Assembly (NCBI RefSeq): GCF_910596095.1
Contig: NC_056538.1
Location: 16,044,501 to 16,108,500 of the forward strand
DNA from: Thunnus maccoyii
Taxonomy: Eukaryota > Chordata > Actinopteri > Scombriformes > Scombridae
Reading direction: 5' to 3'
DNA: 64,000 nucleotides
In this document: one piece after another, positions 22,404-35,461 of the stretch
Numbering within the stretch: position 1 is the first letter of the stretch
Layout of the letters: each line of letters opens with the position of its first letter
The notes under the pieces: generated by a model
Told to the model about the DNA's origin: nothing
Seen by the model: the letters and a program-made list of their open reading frames with translations, nothing else
Database searches by the model: none
Program-made: the position numbers and the translations under genes

Positions 22404-25400
22404 ATGGAGTTATCACTGATGGCAGCACAGGTAAGGAAGTGGAACTAAGTTTGTCCATTACTTTGTGTGGCTGAGACTTTTAGGCAATGAAATCCAAAAG
22501 TGAGCTGAGATGATTTGACTGAGGAGGTGCAATGTAATGGTTTACAAAACTGATTAGAGCTTTTGGAGGGCAGTGTTAGTGTCACATTAACCAAGAACAG
22601 TGGAGGAAAGTGGAGCTAATATGTGTTTTATACTGTATCAAATACAATTTGTGTGTTTCAGTTTTCTTGTATGTTAAATGCTTTGGCTTGATTTAAAAGT
22701 TACAGTAGCCGCTTTCAGATGTTTTTGTAGCCTACTGACAAAGTTTTATAATGATCAGGATAATAATCACAGATCACTCAGGTCATGTCAGATAAATATT
22801 AAAAGGTACAGAAAAGATGCTACAGAAAATTGTAGCATCTTACTCTTTTTTATCAGAAAATTGCGAAGAAAATTTCTTGAGAATAAAAACATACTGAGAA
22901 ACTGGAGCCTTAGAAAAGTTTCTCCAAAACATTTGTAAAATGCATTTTTTTGCAGTTTTGCAGCGATGACTCATGAAGAGACAGTGAAGGAGTTTCTTCA
23001 AAAGGAGACATGCAAGCAAAGGCTCACATTTTATTTAAAAAACGAGTCGCTGTAGGTCAGTTTGGACTTCTGGGCTTAACAGACAGACTTGGATTATTTG
23101 CTCCACTATGTTACACGGGCTAAAGCTCATATTATATTTATTCTTCATGAAAATGTGGGAAATACAGTACATCTTTATGAAATTGCAATTGCAAACAAAA
23201 CATCTTTCTGGTGTGTTTGTTTCCTCCTATCACAGTTACTGCAGTGGTCTCATCCATTCTGTTGCTCTGGATCATGCTATACTTGTCCCATTTTCTGCCT
23301 GTATCTTTTCCCTCTCTGTCTCCTCTGACCTGTAAAGCTGAGCCTCAAGTAGCCTAAGGGGAAAGCTTTGCTTTATGTTACAGTCCAGCTCCCTTTGTAA
23401 GGTACATGTATAGAGCTATGTAGTCTACATGTTTTTAAAGTAATTACTGTAGCTTTTAAGTGCAAGCACAACTCAAGTCCTACTTTTACTGTGTGCTCTC
23501 TTTTGCAGCATTGAATCAGCGCTACAGTACATTAATGCTCTGTTTGCAAGAGGAAGCATTTAATGTCTTTTCTTGTCAGAATATGGTTTTGGTGAGTCCT
23601 ACATATTTAATGTGAAAAGGTTAAGTTGTTCCTGACATTTGTAAATGAAAAAGAAGCAGAATTAAATTAGTTCATAAAGTGAACATGACAAATTCTAGTG
23701 TCAGATTATTTTAATGGCACAATTATCTTGAAAATTGCCATTGAAAGAAACACAATAAATAAAGTTAGCTTCTGCCACAAAGACACAAATAAAGTGAACA
23801 TGCTTGTGTTGTGGTCCGCTTGTCTTGATTGGCTTTTTGAAAGGTTTCAAGTTGGTCTGGAGCTGACCACTAGATGGCAGGATTTTGGACAGGACAGAAG
23901 ATTAAGTTGATGTTGTGACAGTATTCTAGTGTGGTCAAGAGTATATTTTGACTGCTCCTGATGACATTTAAATTTATCACATCGAACCCTCTGCTGTCAG
24001 CTAGATAGCCACCTGAGTTGCCTGGTTAAGTGTGAAATTACTCCATCTGCTGGTTGCATCTAAAGAAAGCAAACCATTTTTCCTGTTGGGGAATTTTCAC
24101 TTCTTGTGTGAAAATTAGTAACTTGAACTCTTATATATTAAACATGACACAAGGGCACATCAGCAATGATGTTAATTAACTTAAGACCCTAGAAGATGTC
24201 GAATAGCAATGCAATCTGTTTGTGCACGTTACCTATTTCCTGCAGTGTACCCTGTCCAGCTGTGCAGATTTGATGGAAAATCTCTTATGATAGCCATCTA
24301 CCCAAAGCTATTAAATCAACTAACCCTCTGTGCAAGGACACGCTAAAGTAATGACAACAGTTTACAATCTTACAAGCTTTTTCCCACAAAATTTCAACTT
24401 ATGGGTCCAGAAAATTGTAGGACAGCATTCAGTGTCCCATTTTCTAGTTTCTGGATCGGGCGATATTCCCCTTTAATTTCCTGAATGTTGCCACTGAGCC
24501 TGTCTGCACCAGACGTGAACCCTGTCCAGCTGAAGGAGTTTGATGGAAAGCCTCATCTGATAGCCATCTGTTCTCAGATAGTTAATCAGGTGGGCTCAAT
24601 ATGCGGTCCTTAATCACCCTACACTAACTGTCTCTGAGCACTCTGATGCCTTAATGTTCTTGCTTCCCAAAAGACATCTCCAAAACTTTGTTTCATGAAA
24701 ATTGAAAAAAGACGGCAGTTTTTGCAGGGTTACAGAAACTCATAATGGACCTGATGATAGGTGTAAATTAACCCATATACTACATATTAAACTCCACTAC
24801 ATTTAAATGTCACTTTTTAAGATTTGGAATATCAGTACATCTCCAAGGTTTTATGACAGGTTCATCTGATGTTGACGTATGCTGTGGTGCTTCTATCACT
24901 GATGAAGTGGCCTTGAGCAAGACACAGAGCGCAAACAGGGACTTTGCCAGTGGGTGACCTTGTGATGATGACGTGTTCTCTCTCTCACTCTCTCTCTCTT
25001 TATCCTAAACCTCCTTTTTTTCTATGAGTGAACGTAATTGGTCTTAATTAAGTTATGTCTATCAAAGTATGTGTGATAGAGAGTTAGGTCAGATTACCAT
25101 CTGCCTAAGAGTTTATCAGGTACTTCATGGGGGCATCTCGTTGACACTGATGGCAGATCTCATCCATAATGAGCTGCTCATCCTTTTAAGTGTTGTTGAG
25201 AAAGTGTATCAAGAACGTAGACTGTGTTTTCTTCTAAGCAACAAGAATTCCAACACTGTAGGCATGATTCAGAATTAGTATGACTCTATCTACCAGCACA
25301 TGGAAATTAAAAACATGCACCTAGAAACTGGGACGCTACATGAATGTACTTTCTTCTATTCTATCTCTTCTTGAGATTAAAGTGAGCGGACAGCTTATTT

Positions 25401-28400
25401 TCCTTATTCATATGCCCTCACCATGTGTGAGATGCACAGTGAATGAATGAACGAACAAATGAATGAAATTTTTATTATTGTGTCATGCATACAATTGTAT
25501 GCTCAGCCCACATGGGCTTACAAGACACCATAAATTCAGACAAGCCAGGACCAGAATACAGAGTATAAATTGTCAAACAGTAAAGAAAGAAAATAAAGAA
25601 ATAACTAAAGCATCTTTCACCTTCAGATCTTCAGACCATCATTAAGTAGTGCAGAACTTCTAATTTACTGTCAGAAGCTTACTCTGTATTACTGAAAATT
25701 CTTGATAAATACTAATTAAACATCAAAATATATTTTAACTTCCTATCCAGGCTTTTGAAATAAAGTTAGCAAACTTAAATACCACAGTATTGATATTAAT
25801 GAAACAAGCATAAAATTTTAAATTCAAGGCCCTTTGCCTCGTGGGTACTGGAGTGATGTTGGGGTCTAGAAACAGCTGGACTATCCAGGTCATGTATTCC
25901 CTCAATAATTTTTGATTTATCAAATCCTGAGGTGTCAATATGGAATTATGGGGATATAAATGTGCAGTAGAGCTCTTTCTGACCTCTGTTTCTGTCTCCC
26001 TTTGATTACAAAGTACAAAGTGATCGTCATTGATAATAGTGATGTTCATAATGCTTGACAAATATTCTGGTTCACTTTAAAGATGATCAAACTGTTTGGA
26101 TAATCTTACAGCACATGGATGAGGAGGTAGGATGTCTGCATTGGCTTTAACTATGCATAAAGCACCTTTGTGTGGAAAAATGAGAAAGCATCTTTGCAAT
26201 GTTACCTCCAGTGATAACCAGAGGATATGACTCTTCTGAACACATTAAGCTTACAAGCGGATGAGTCATGACTCATGGCACGCATAATATAAGCTCTGTA
26301 ATGCTTTATTTATTCAGGATGGGTGGGATGACAGATTAGACACATACAAACACGCCAGACACGCATGTGGACAAAACCACAGTTGCACTTCTGTTATGTA
26401 AGTGAGTCATTTGTCAACACACACCTGACCTCAGTTTTTAGGATGGGGTCGGAAACTTTAATGTCTGGGTTCTTAGATGCCACGACCATACTTATTATTA
26501 AATGGGAAGCACTCTGGATCAACTTTGTTGTTTGTAAAGTGCTATATAAATAAAGTTGATTTGAATAAATAAAATTGATTTAAATTATAGCCTCATGCAT
26601 TCATATTTTAATCATATTTAATCATTCTTTAATGACAGTGTGTGCTTTGACATGTCAGGTTAAGAGTTGAGAAGGAATTTATCAACTAGTTAAAGAATAT
26701 AAAGACAATTCTGACTTTAAAGCACATGAATGTAAAATGTGATATAATTTTGTTGTCTAGAATCGATAAAAAAGATCAAACCTGAGGTTTAGAAAGTTAG
26801 AAATATAATAAATGAATGTCTCATGTCATGAGCCTGATTGACCCGTAAAATCATTACATAAAAGTGTATTGTTTGAATGAAACCTTATCTGTGTAGTGCA
26901 TTTAATCACGTAGCTTAAGCTTGGAATTTGAAATGCAGCAAACATTTTCTGGGACACCTTGGCAGTTTAGTATTATCTGTGTTGCAATGTCCAAATGTTT
27001 TGTTTTCTTTATATTAGAGGATTAGGATAATCTGTCTCACACAGCATATATCACTTACATTACATTATGTTACAATGTGGCTTGACACAGAACTCAGAAA
27101 CATCCCTGATATGGATGTAAACCAGTCTGTATACTTAATATACCAATACTAAGTATTACAAATGATGAGATCCTACATAAACACACTATTCTTTTATATC
27201 AAAGATTGCTGCATTGTATAATTCAAATGTGATCAGACTCACAGATGACGAAACATGTTTATAGCACTCTTATTAATTCATAACTGTGATGATGATGATT
27301 ATTTCAGACTTTACCTTTGATTGCTGTTTATTCTGTTAAAGATATAGCATAGAGAAACAAAACTTACAAGTGCGGTAAAAGTAAAGCTATTAAAAAAGTG
27401 GTCTCAGTGATTTCACTCAGATCATGGAGTATTCAATGCTATAACGTGACTCACTCTTTTCTGATTTGTAAAGTGGGGAAATCTGGGACTTGCTCTTTAG
27501 GTGAGAACAAGAGGCCAGGTTTCATGAAACGCACTTCACATCTCAGCGCGTGTAGCAGTAACAGGGCTGGTATCTGTTCAGCAGAGCACAGAGTTAATTA
27601 AATGGAGCTTAACAGAGCGTAATCATGAAACGTACTGTATGGATAGAGTGATTGGAAGTGCAGCGTATACAGTATATAGGGATGCATTGTGTCGGTGTGC
27701 AGTCTCTGCACGCATATCTTTGTGTGCCTTTTGTGTGAGTGTTTGCTTGCACACTAAGAGACTTGCGTTAGGTTGACTGCTTATGTGCTTTAGCTGCTTC
27801 AGGTTTATGCTTATACACTAAAACCTTCTTTTGATACCATAATATGTTGCTTACATGCGGAAATATATAAAAAAGTTCTATATGGAGCTAGTTTTCACTG
27901 ATTAAAGATACTTTATCTATTTCAAAAGGTAGTACAAATTTTATGGTTATTATACTTGACGATTAAACACATTTTTTCACACTGCTGCAAGTTATGAGTT
28001 GATCATATCTTCAAAGCGGCCTTGAAATGATGGTGTCTTTGTAATTTGCAGACTAATTTTTGTATTTTAATGTTTTGTATTTATGTGTCTTTGACTGGCG
28101 TTATGGTTTTATACATGTGTTTGAGGAACACACCATTGAGCCTGATGATTATATGTACTCTTGTGCAGAGTTAGTATATTCTTTGTGTTTTTGCCTTTAT
28201 TCAATAGCTGAGAGTAGAGACAGACAGGAAACAAGAGGAGAGCAAGCAGACCTAACCAAATTAATTAATTCATTCATATTTTACCTGTGTAGGTTGTCCC
28301 AGTGTGAGTGATTTTACTGTATGTCAATGTATGCGTACATGAATGAATATTTATTTTCGTGTCATACCATTAAAGTAGTCCATCCCACGTGGGATTACAT

Positions 28401-31400
28401 GTCACGCAATAGTACAATGTATAAATAACAACTTCCAGCGATTGACATTCATGTTTGAAAGGGAAACAAGTCATTGTTGCAAATTACACAGTGTATCGAA
28501 AAAAAACAAACATGTTTTACATAGATAAACAATATAAAAGCAACCTATATCTTGATTACCAGGCATTGTCCAAATACTCAAGCATTTACATAATTTCTTC
28601 CATAAGAAAGTAATCATTTGAATAATCTCTTTCTGTATATCATCATACTGTATATATGGACACCTGTACATGAATGCTTACAAACGTCCCCACAAATGCA
28701 CCTTACAGTATGTGCATGTATATGACTGTGTGCGATTGTGTGTGTGTGTATGCATATGAAGCGTGAAGGGTCTTATGAAAGCTGGATAACATCACTTAAT
28801 GATGTCAGTGAATGCTTTTCTTTGCTCGTCTGTCAGGCTCTGAAGCCCCGGAGAGACTAAATGCCCTTGCATGCTTACCCATTATGCCTTCTGTGAAGAC
28901 CCGCCCCCTACTCTGCCTCTGACTGGCTCTGACCCTGATATTTTTACCTTAACCCTAACCATCTCACTCCCTATGCCTAAACCTAACCAATCGGACCCTT
29001 GGGTATCTTCATCGGACCACAAGGCATACTGGGTAAGCATGCCTGACAAGGGCATTTAGGCTCTCCCTCTGAGGGAAGCCCCCAGCGAAACTAAGCAAAG
29101 ATTCAACTAGCCATGCAGTGTAAGCCTCTCTCTCTCTCATCCTCCCCCATCTTCTGTTGCTCACCATAACCTACAGACCGGACACTTCTCTCTTCTCTCA
29201 CTCATCTTCTCGGTTATTCTCTTTCTTTCTCTCTTTCTTACGTTATTCTTACTCCCTCCATTCTTGTCATGAGTTCAGTGAGCCCAGGTTCCCTCCGGAC
29301 ATACTCTAGCAGCAGTATTTTCTTTTCATCTCACGGCTCAATAACTTGGAAAGTATGGAAATCATTTTCAGCTGCTTTCTTGATTTGGTTTGCTCTGTGT
29401 CCCTTATTTCAGGGCAAAATCATCATCTCATGAGAGTCATTTGAAATGAACTCAATCAAATTTGCTTTTATTCAAAAGCAAGACCCACCGGCAGCAGGAG
29501 ACAGTATCTGCAGGTCCTTAAAAGGTCTTACAATTGAGTTATTTAAATTTATTGCCTTATTAAAATACTTAAAGTTCCTTTTATGGCATTTTTTTGATGT
29601 AGTGACAGATTTTAAACTAAAGTTCATTTTGATGTAAATTTGAAAGTAGATAGAGGCTCTAGCTGATAATTTAAATTCAGTGATTTAAAGTGAAGTTTTA
29701 AAGTGTAAATGAGATAAAGAAAATACACTTCACCAGTGCTCTTTGTCCTTCAGACTACTTGGGTTTGTCTTACTTTGCTGAATTTTATTTTATTTTTTAA
29801 AAAATTTGATTTAGTCTATGTTGAAAACTGCTGCTTATTCCATCTCAACAAACCAGAAAATGACTCATTTTCAATGTTTATTGCTTTTTTTTCTGTCTCA
29901 TTGGCAACTTTTAAGATTAGCACTTCAGTTTTGTCCTGGGATGGGGGTTCTGGACTGGTGCTGCTGAAGCAGCATCAAAATACTCAAACTCAAACTCAAA
30001 TATCACAACAAATGTTGGCTGGATTGCCATGAAATTTAATACAGACATTCGTGGTCTCCAGAGGATGAAGCCCTCTGACTTTGGTGATCCCCTGACTTCT
30101 CCCCTTGCAGGAGGTCAAAATGTTTCAGTGAATTATCTCAACATCTACGCTTCCAGGTGATGAATCTTAGTGACCCTTACTGACCCTTCCTCTGGCACCA
30201 CCACAAGGTTGACTAAGATGGTAAACATTGTCATTGTGAACCGCTGTGTCTAAGTACAGCCTCACAGAGCTGCTAGTGTGGCCGTAGACTTTGTGTTGTA
30301 ACAATGCAAATGTCCTGAGAAGAGAATAAACTAGCAATAATTAGAGATTTCTATAAGATTCATACATTATAAATGAATATAATCCATCTCATATACATCA
30401 CTTCAAATTCTGCCACCAAAAACTTTATCTGCTGGCTGGACAATAAAGTACAAAGGTCAACTGAAAAGGAGAGAAAAGAGTGGTTCATAGTATATTCAGT
30501 ATCTCCAGTTTATACAGTATTGTCTCTCTTCCTTGACCTTTTGTAATCTTTGTTTCTGTTCATCTCTTTTCTTCTCTGTCTCTTTCTGTGTTTTTCTTTC
30601 TACGACAGATGTTTCAGAAGGAAGAGTAACATCTGGCTGCTGTAGGGCTGTTTATTCACCCTTTCATTTCTTTCTCTTCTGACCTCCCCCTCTTTTCTTT
30701 CAACCTCGTTTTTTCTGTTAAAGCCATCACAGATGGAGAACCAGATTTTTCAGCCCTGAAAATATATATTTTTGGAATTTAAAAACTTCACATGTAAAAT
30801 GCAATTATGATCCTTCTCTTCCTCTTCTTGGCAAAAACGCACAAGGCTGAAATATTCCTCTCGCCAGGAGCAAACTTCACGTCAAGAGCTACATTAATAG
30901 CTTGTGAAACAAATAGCTTGTGAGACAAATGTCTCATAAATGATAAGTGAGTTCTGGCCCTTTTCGCTCTCTCCCCATCCTTGGCTAATTATAGGAGAGT
31001 TATTTTTTTCTTCACCCAAAATTCCCTTATTCCGCTCAAATTCCTCTCATTTTAAATAACCCCAAGCCTCCAGTGTGTTGTAGTTTGTGTGTTTGCGCTT
31101 CCAGTGATTGATGAATGTGTGTTCCTGCTGCATATGTGTGCGCATTCATTTGTGTCTTGTGTGTTTTCATGTGTGCATGTATGTGTGTGTGCGTGTGAGA
31201 TCACCAGAGGCATTTGCTGGATCTCTTCTCAACTTAGAAGAACATTATATAACTTAATAAACCACCACTTTCCTGGACACACACACACGCACACACACTC
31301 ACACACACACACACATACACACACAGAATGGAGGCTTATACGCAAGCAATGCATGCACCTGTTTATATACAGCAGACGCAGACAAATACATGCAAACACA

Positions 31401-34400
31401 TACACATGAACATGCAGACAAAGACTACACACTTGCTCTAAGCCTCTATAGGACACACACTCGTACATACTCAAAAATTATGTTGTTGTGCATTTGATAC
31501 GTCATGCAGCAAAGATTCCTCATTTTCAGAGATTTGGAAGATTGAAGCTGTATGTATGTTTGTCTTTAATCCCATGAGGCCTGCAGCAGTGCAGTGCATA
31601 CTATACAGAGATGTCCTGTCTGTGTCCTATCAGTGATTGCATCAGGATGATACAATGGACAGATGGACAGATGGTAGGATGCATGCGGCAAGCAGGGAGG
31701 AATAGGACGATCTATAGAGGGAGGAAAAAACAGAACTACAGATTTAAAGAGGGAATAATTAGCTTTTAGCAGTGGAGTTTTGTCAGGTCAGCTACGATAT
31801 AGAGTGTGTTACTGCCTAGTGAAATGCATTTGATGATGCAATTGATCAGCTTAGAAAAAAAGTGAATGAACCACAGAATCATTAACTATGAATCTTTGAA
31901 CTGAACTGAATGAAAAAAACTAGAATCAGCAAAGTGATTTGTAATTTCCATCTTTAGGTGAGACCACTGGAAAGAAAGTGCAAGAGTAATATCAATAATT
32001 TACAGGTGACGACGGTGAGAGTAAATGGGAGCAGAGAGAAGATTAGAGGGATGTGGGAGCGGTTACAATGAGGAGTTTGCAGAACAAGAGGGAAGGTGAA
32101 AGAAGGAAAAGAACTGTGGAGGTAGACAGGGTAAAAAAAAGTTTGGATCTTACTCGATGTCATGTAGATGGGACTAAAAGGTGGTGGAGTCGCTGTGTGG
32201 CAAAGACAAAGGTGAGAGACTGAGCAGAAGGTTATAGTGAGAGATTAACAACACAGAAATACAATAAAGAGGGAAGGAGAGAGAGAGAGAAGGGATAAAG
32301 ACACAGAGGAAGAATGGCTAAGAGGAGGAAAGACATGATGTGAGTAAGAGAACACATCATGGGGTCACTGGAGTGTTTTTATGCTTATCCTCTGATAACC
32401 CCTTCTCTTTTCCTACTGTATATTCTTTCTTTTACACTTTTTAAATTTAGTAATTTAGAGTTGTGGACAGAGACAGAGAAAGAGAAAAAAAGATTTAGGG
32501 TGGATTAATGGTAAATGGCATGTTTTTTTGTTTTTTTGTGATAACAAATGTGCTGAGATTAAGTGGAATTATTCAGATGATTTTTTTCTTGTTTTAACAG
32601 AAATTAGTCTTGAAAGATGACTATGAGACAAATTACGTGCTAATGTAATGATGATGTTTTCTGCAGTGATACACACGGAAAATGATGCACATGAGCAGAG
32701 AGACACATGTTCCCTAACCTGTGCCTAATATGCATTCATCCATACGCACAGATGCATGCTATTAATATTTGCACATCACACACACGGACGCACACAAATA
32801 TGCATTCATATAAGGTCCCAACATACAGCTGCATGTCATATGTACATCTATGCATGCATGTAAAAAAACACAATTACACACAGAAAGCTTCATGTTTTAA
32901 TTTTAATTTTTTTTTGATTATGTTAATTGCTGATACCTGTGTGTCCTCACGGTCCCAGATGTAGAGGCAGAAAAGCTGATCAGCCAGGTGACTCAGCAGC
33001 ATGTCATGTGCTCTCGATGCTTTAAGTTCAAATCTGATTTAGGATGTTTGTCACGTCATATGTATCCAGTCACCTCGTTGTTCCTGCTGTTTGCCATTAT
33101 TGTTTACAGTAAAGCTGAAGCTCGGAAACACTATCTTTCAGTTTTTGTCCAATGTGATATTGATAATTTTTAAAAAAAATTTCAACTACTCTATAATAGA
33201 TGTTTGACAGGTTTCTCCTTCACTGACATAAACTTGAACCTTTCATACACCTGACTGGATGTAAATACCAAATCCTGGGACATCTTTGGTCTTTGATTCT
33301 GACTGTCTCTATATTGATAAAAGAAGGTTTCACAGGACAGGTTTCAATAAAAGTTTCAGGTGATACCATGCAAATATCACACCTCACAAGTTTTAACAGT
33401 TGTTAACAAGGTTTTGAAATTCGGCAGGTATTGTATGACAGGGATCAAATCAGTTTTCAAGGGGTTGTTTCTACAGTATGTCATGATGAAAGCTGGGCTA
33501 GAGAGACGCAGTTTGGCTGTGTGAGGCTACAAACACACAAACAAGCTCAGCTGTTTGATAGATGAAAGTGTCTCCTGGAGAACTCTCCTCTGTCACCAAC
33601 ACACACTTTTTTATACACCTACACATGTCCGCGATGTGCTTTGTGTCTCTCTTTCTCTTTATCACGCAAACAAACACACACACACACTTCCCACCACAAA
33701 TATTGTACACCCACATTCACAGCAGGATCTCTAAATCTGTCTCACATACACACACATGCTCTCACAGTGTACGCTCATCGCTCTCACTCTCACTGGGAGG
33801 GATCTCTCTCTGTCTCTCTCATACACTCCCACTATCTCTCTCTCACCCAGGGAGTGAGGTCTCTCTCTCATGAAGTGATCTTTCTCTCTCTGTGGATGCA
33901 CTCAGTCTCAGTCAGAGTGTAGGACGGGACAGACAGGAACACCAGACCTGAGCTCTAACTTCATAGACAGCCAGCAGTAGGTACAACTCTCTTTCTCCTT
34001 GTGTTCTCTCTATGTTCTATATATATTTTATGATGCTCTCCCATCTGTTTTAACTCAACACAAACTATTTGTCTGAGCTTATATTCTAACTGCAAAAAAT
34101 AATTATAAATCTATTGTAATAAAAACAACCAGTTAATGACCTTGAATAGTAGAGTGATATGTAATTTTTGCATTGAAATTTCGTATATTAGATTCAATCA
34201 AAACCACCTGCAGCAGATGACGTCTTCCTCTCCACCTGCAGAGAATCAATAATACATAAGGATGTGGATGAGGAGCAGTTGACATGATACCAGCCAGTCT
34301 AGCACTACCACTTTAGCACTCTTGTAACATTTTTGTGATGCTTGGAAGCATTTTTGGAACAAACTACAGGAGTAAAATCTCTAGTTTCACCAGGCTTGTC

Positions 34401-35395
34401 ATGCAGGCCTGGTGCTTGTCTTGTTTTTTTGCAGGTAAAATGTGTGTGTTTTAGATTTTTTTTCTCCTCAAAGAATTTCTTCTGTATTCAATTTAAATGT
34501 GCCTATGTTACCTATGCTGCTTTTTGGTCTACTCTTGTTTGTATGTTGACTGACTGTATGGTTTGATTGATGTGTGGCTGTCCTGAGCTGACTGGCTGTT
34601 TTATCAGCTGTGTGTGGGCTACAGCACTGCTGTAGCAGCTGGTATCAGTTTTCTGTAACTCTGCCTGGCTGGTATGCTGCTGAAATAGGATGGAGGAGGC
34701 ACCTTACTTCAGGTTTTGATTTTATTAATTAAAATCCTTATTATCATCTTTTTGCCCTATCATGTCAATGTATGTATCAAACTTATGTTATATAACTTTA
34801 CAAGAACATGATTTAAGAGTAACACAAATAAAATAAATAATATCTATAAATAATCTTTTCAGTGATTTTCAAATAAACACACTTTACCTTTCTTTGAAAG
34901 TATTTGAAACTCTTCATGGACCATAGGTAGTCAAGTGAGCCTAAAATGACAAAATCTGAAGCAATTTAGTATACTTGGGAATTAATCAATCAACAGAAAA
35001 TTAATCATAAACTATTTTCATAATCAATTAATCATTTTAAAATATTGTTTTAGTCTTCTATGATAGTAAATGGAATATCTGCAGGTTCCAGATGTTGGTC
35101 AATGAGCATTTTTTGCTATATTCTGACCTTTTATAGACCAGAAGAGTAATTGAGATTAATAAATTAATATATTTGTTAGTTGGAGCCCTAAAACTATCAT
35201 GTCAACTTTTCAATCAACTATATATTGTTGAAGTAATAAATTATTTCTTTTTATCAATAAACAGTAGATGCATTGAAACTGTGAAGCTGCTGTAGCACCA
35301 AAAGAGGTCAGTTGCTTATATAACTGTAACTTTACTCTGAATGAACAGATTGCCGCTTTCCTACACAGCTCAGTGTTGATACTGAGCACAGTGAC

Positions 35396-35461
<66 letters not shown>

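Noticed and set aside
25735..26061. Minus-strand 108-residue open frame
   Set aside because: AT-rich, no domain, no splice or promoter context; probably chance.
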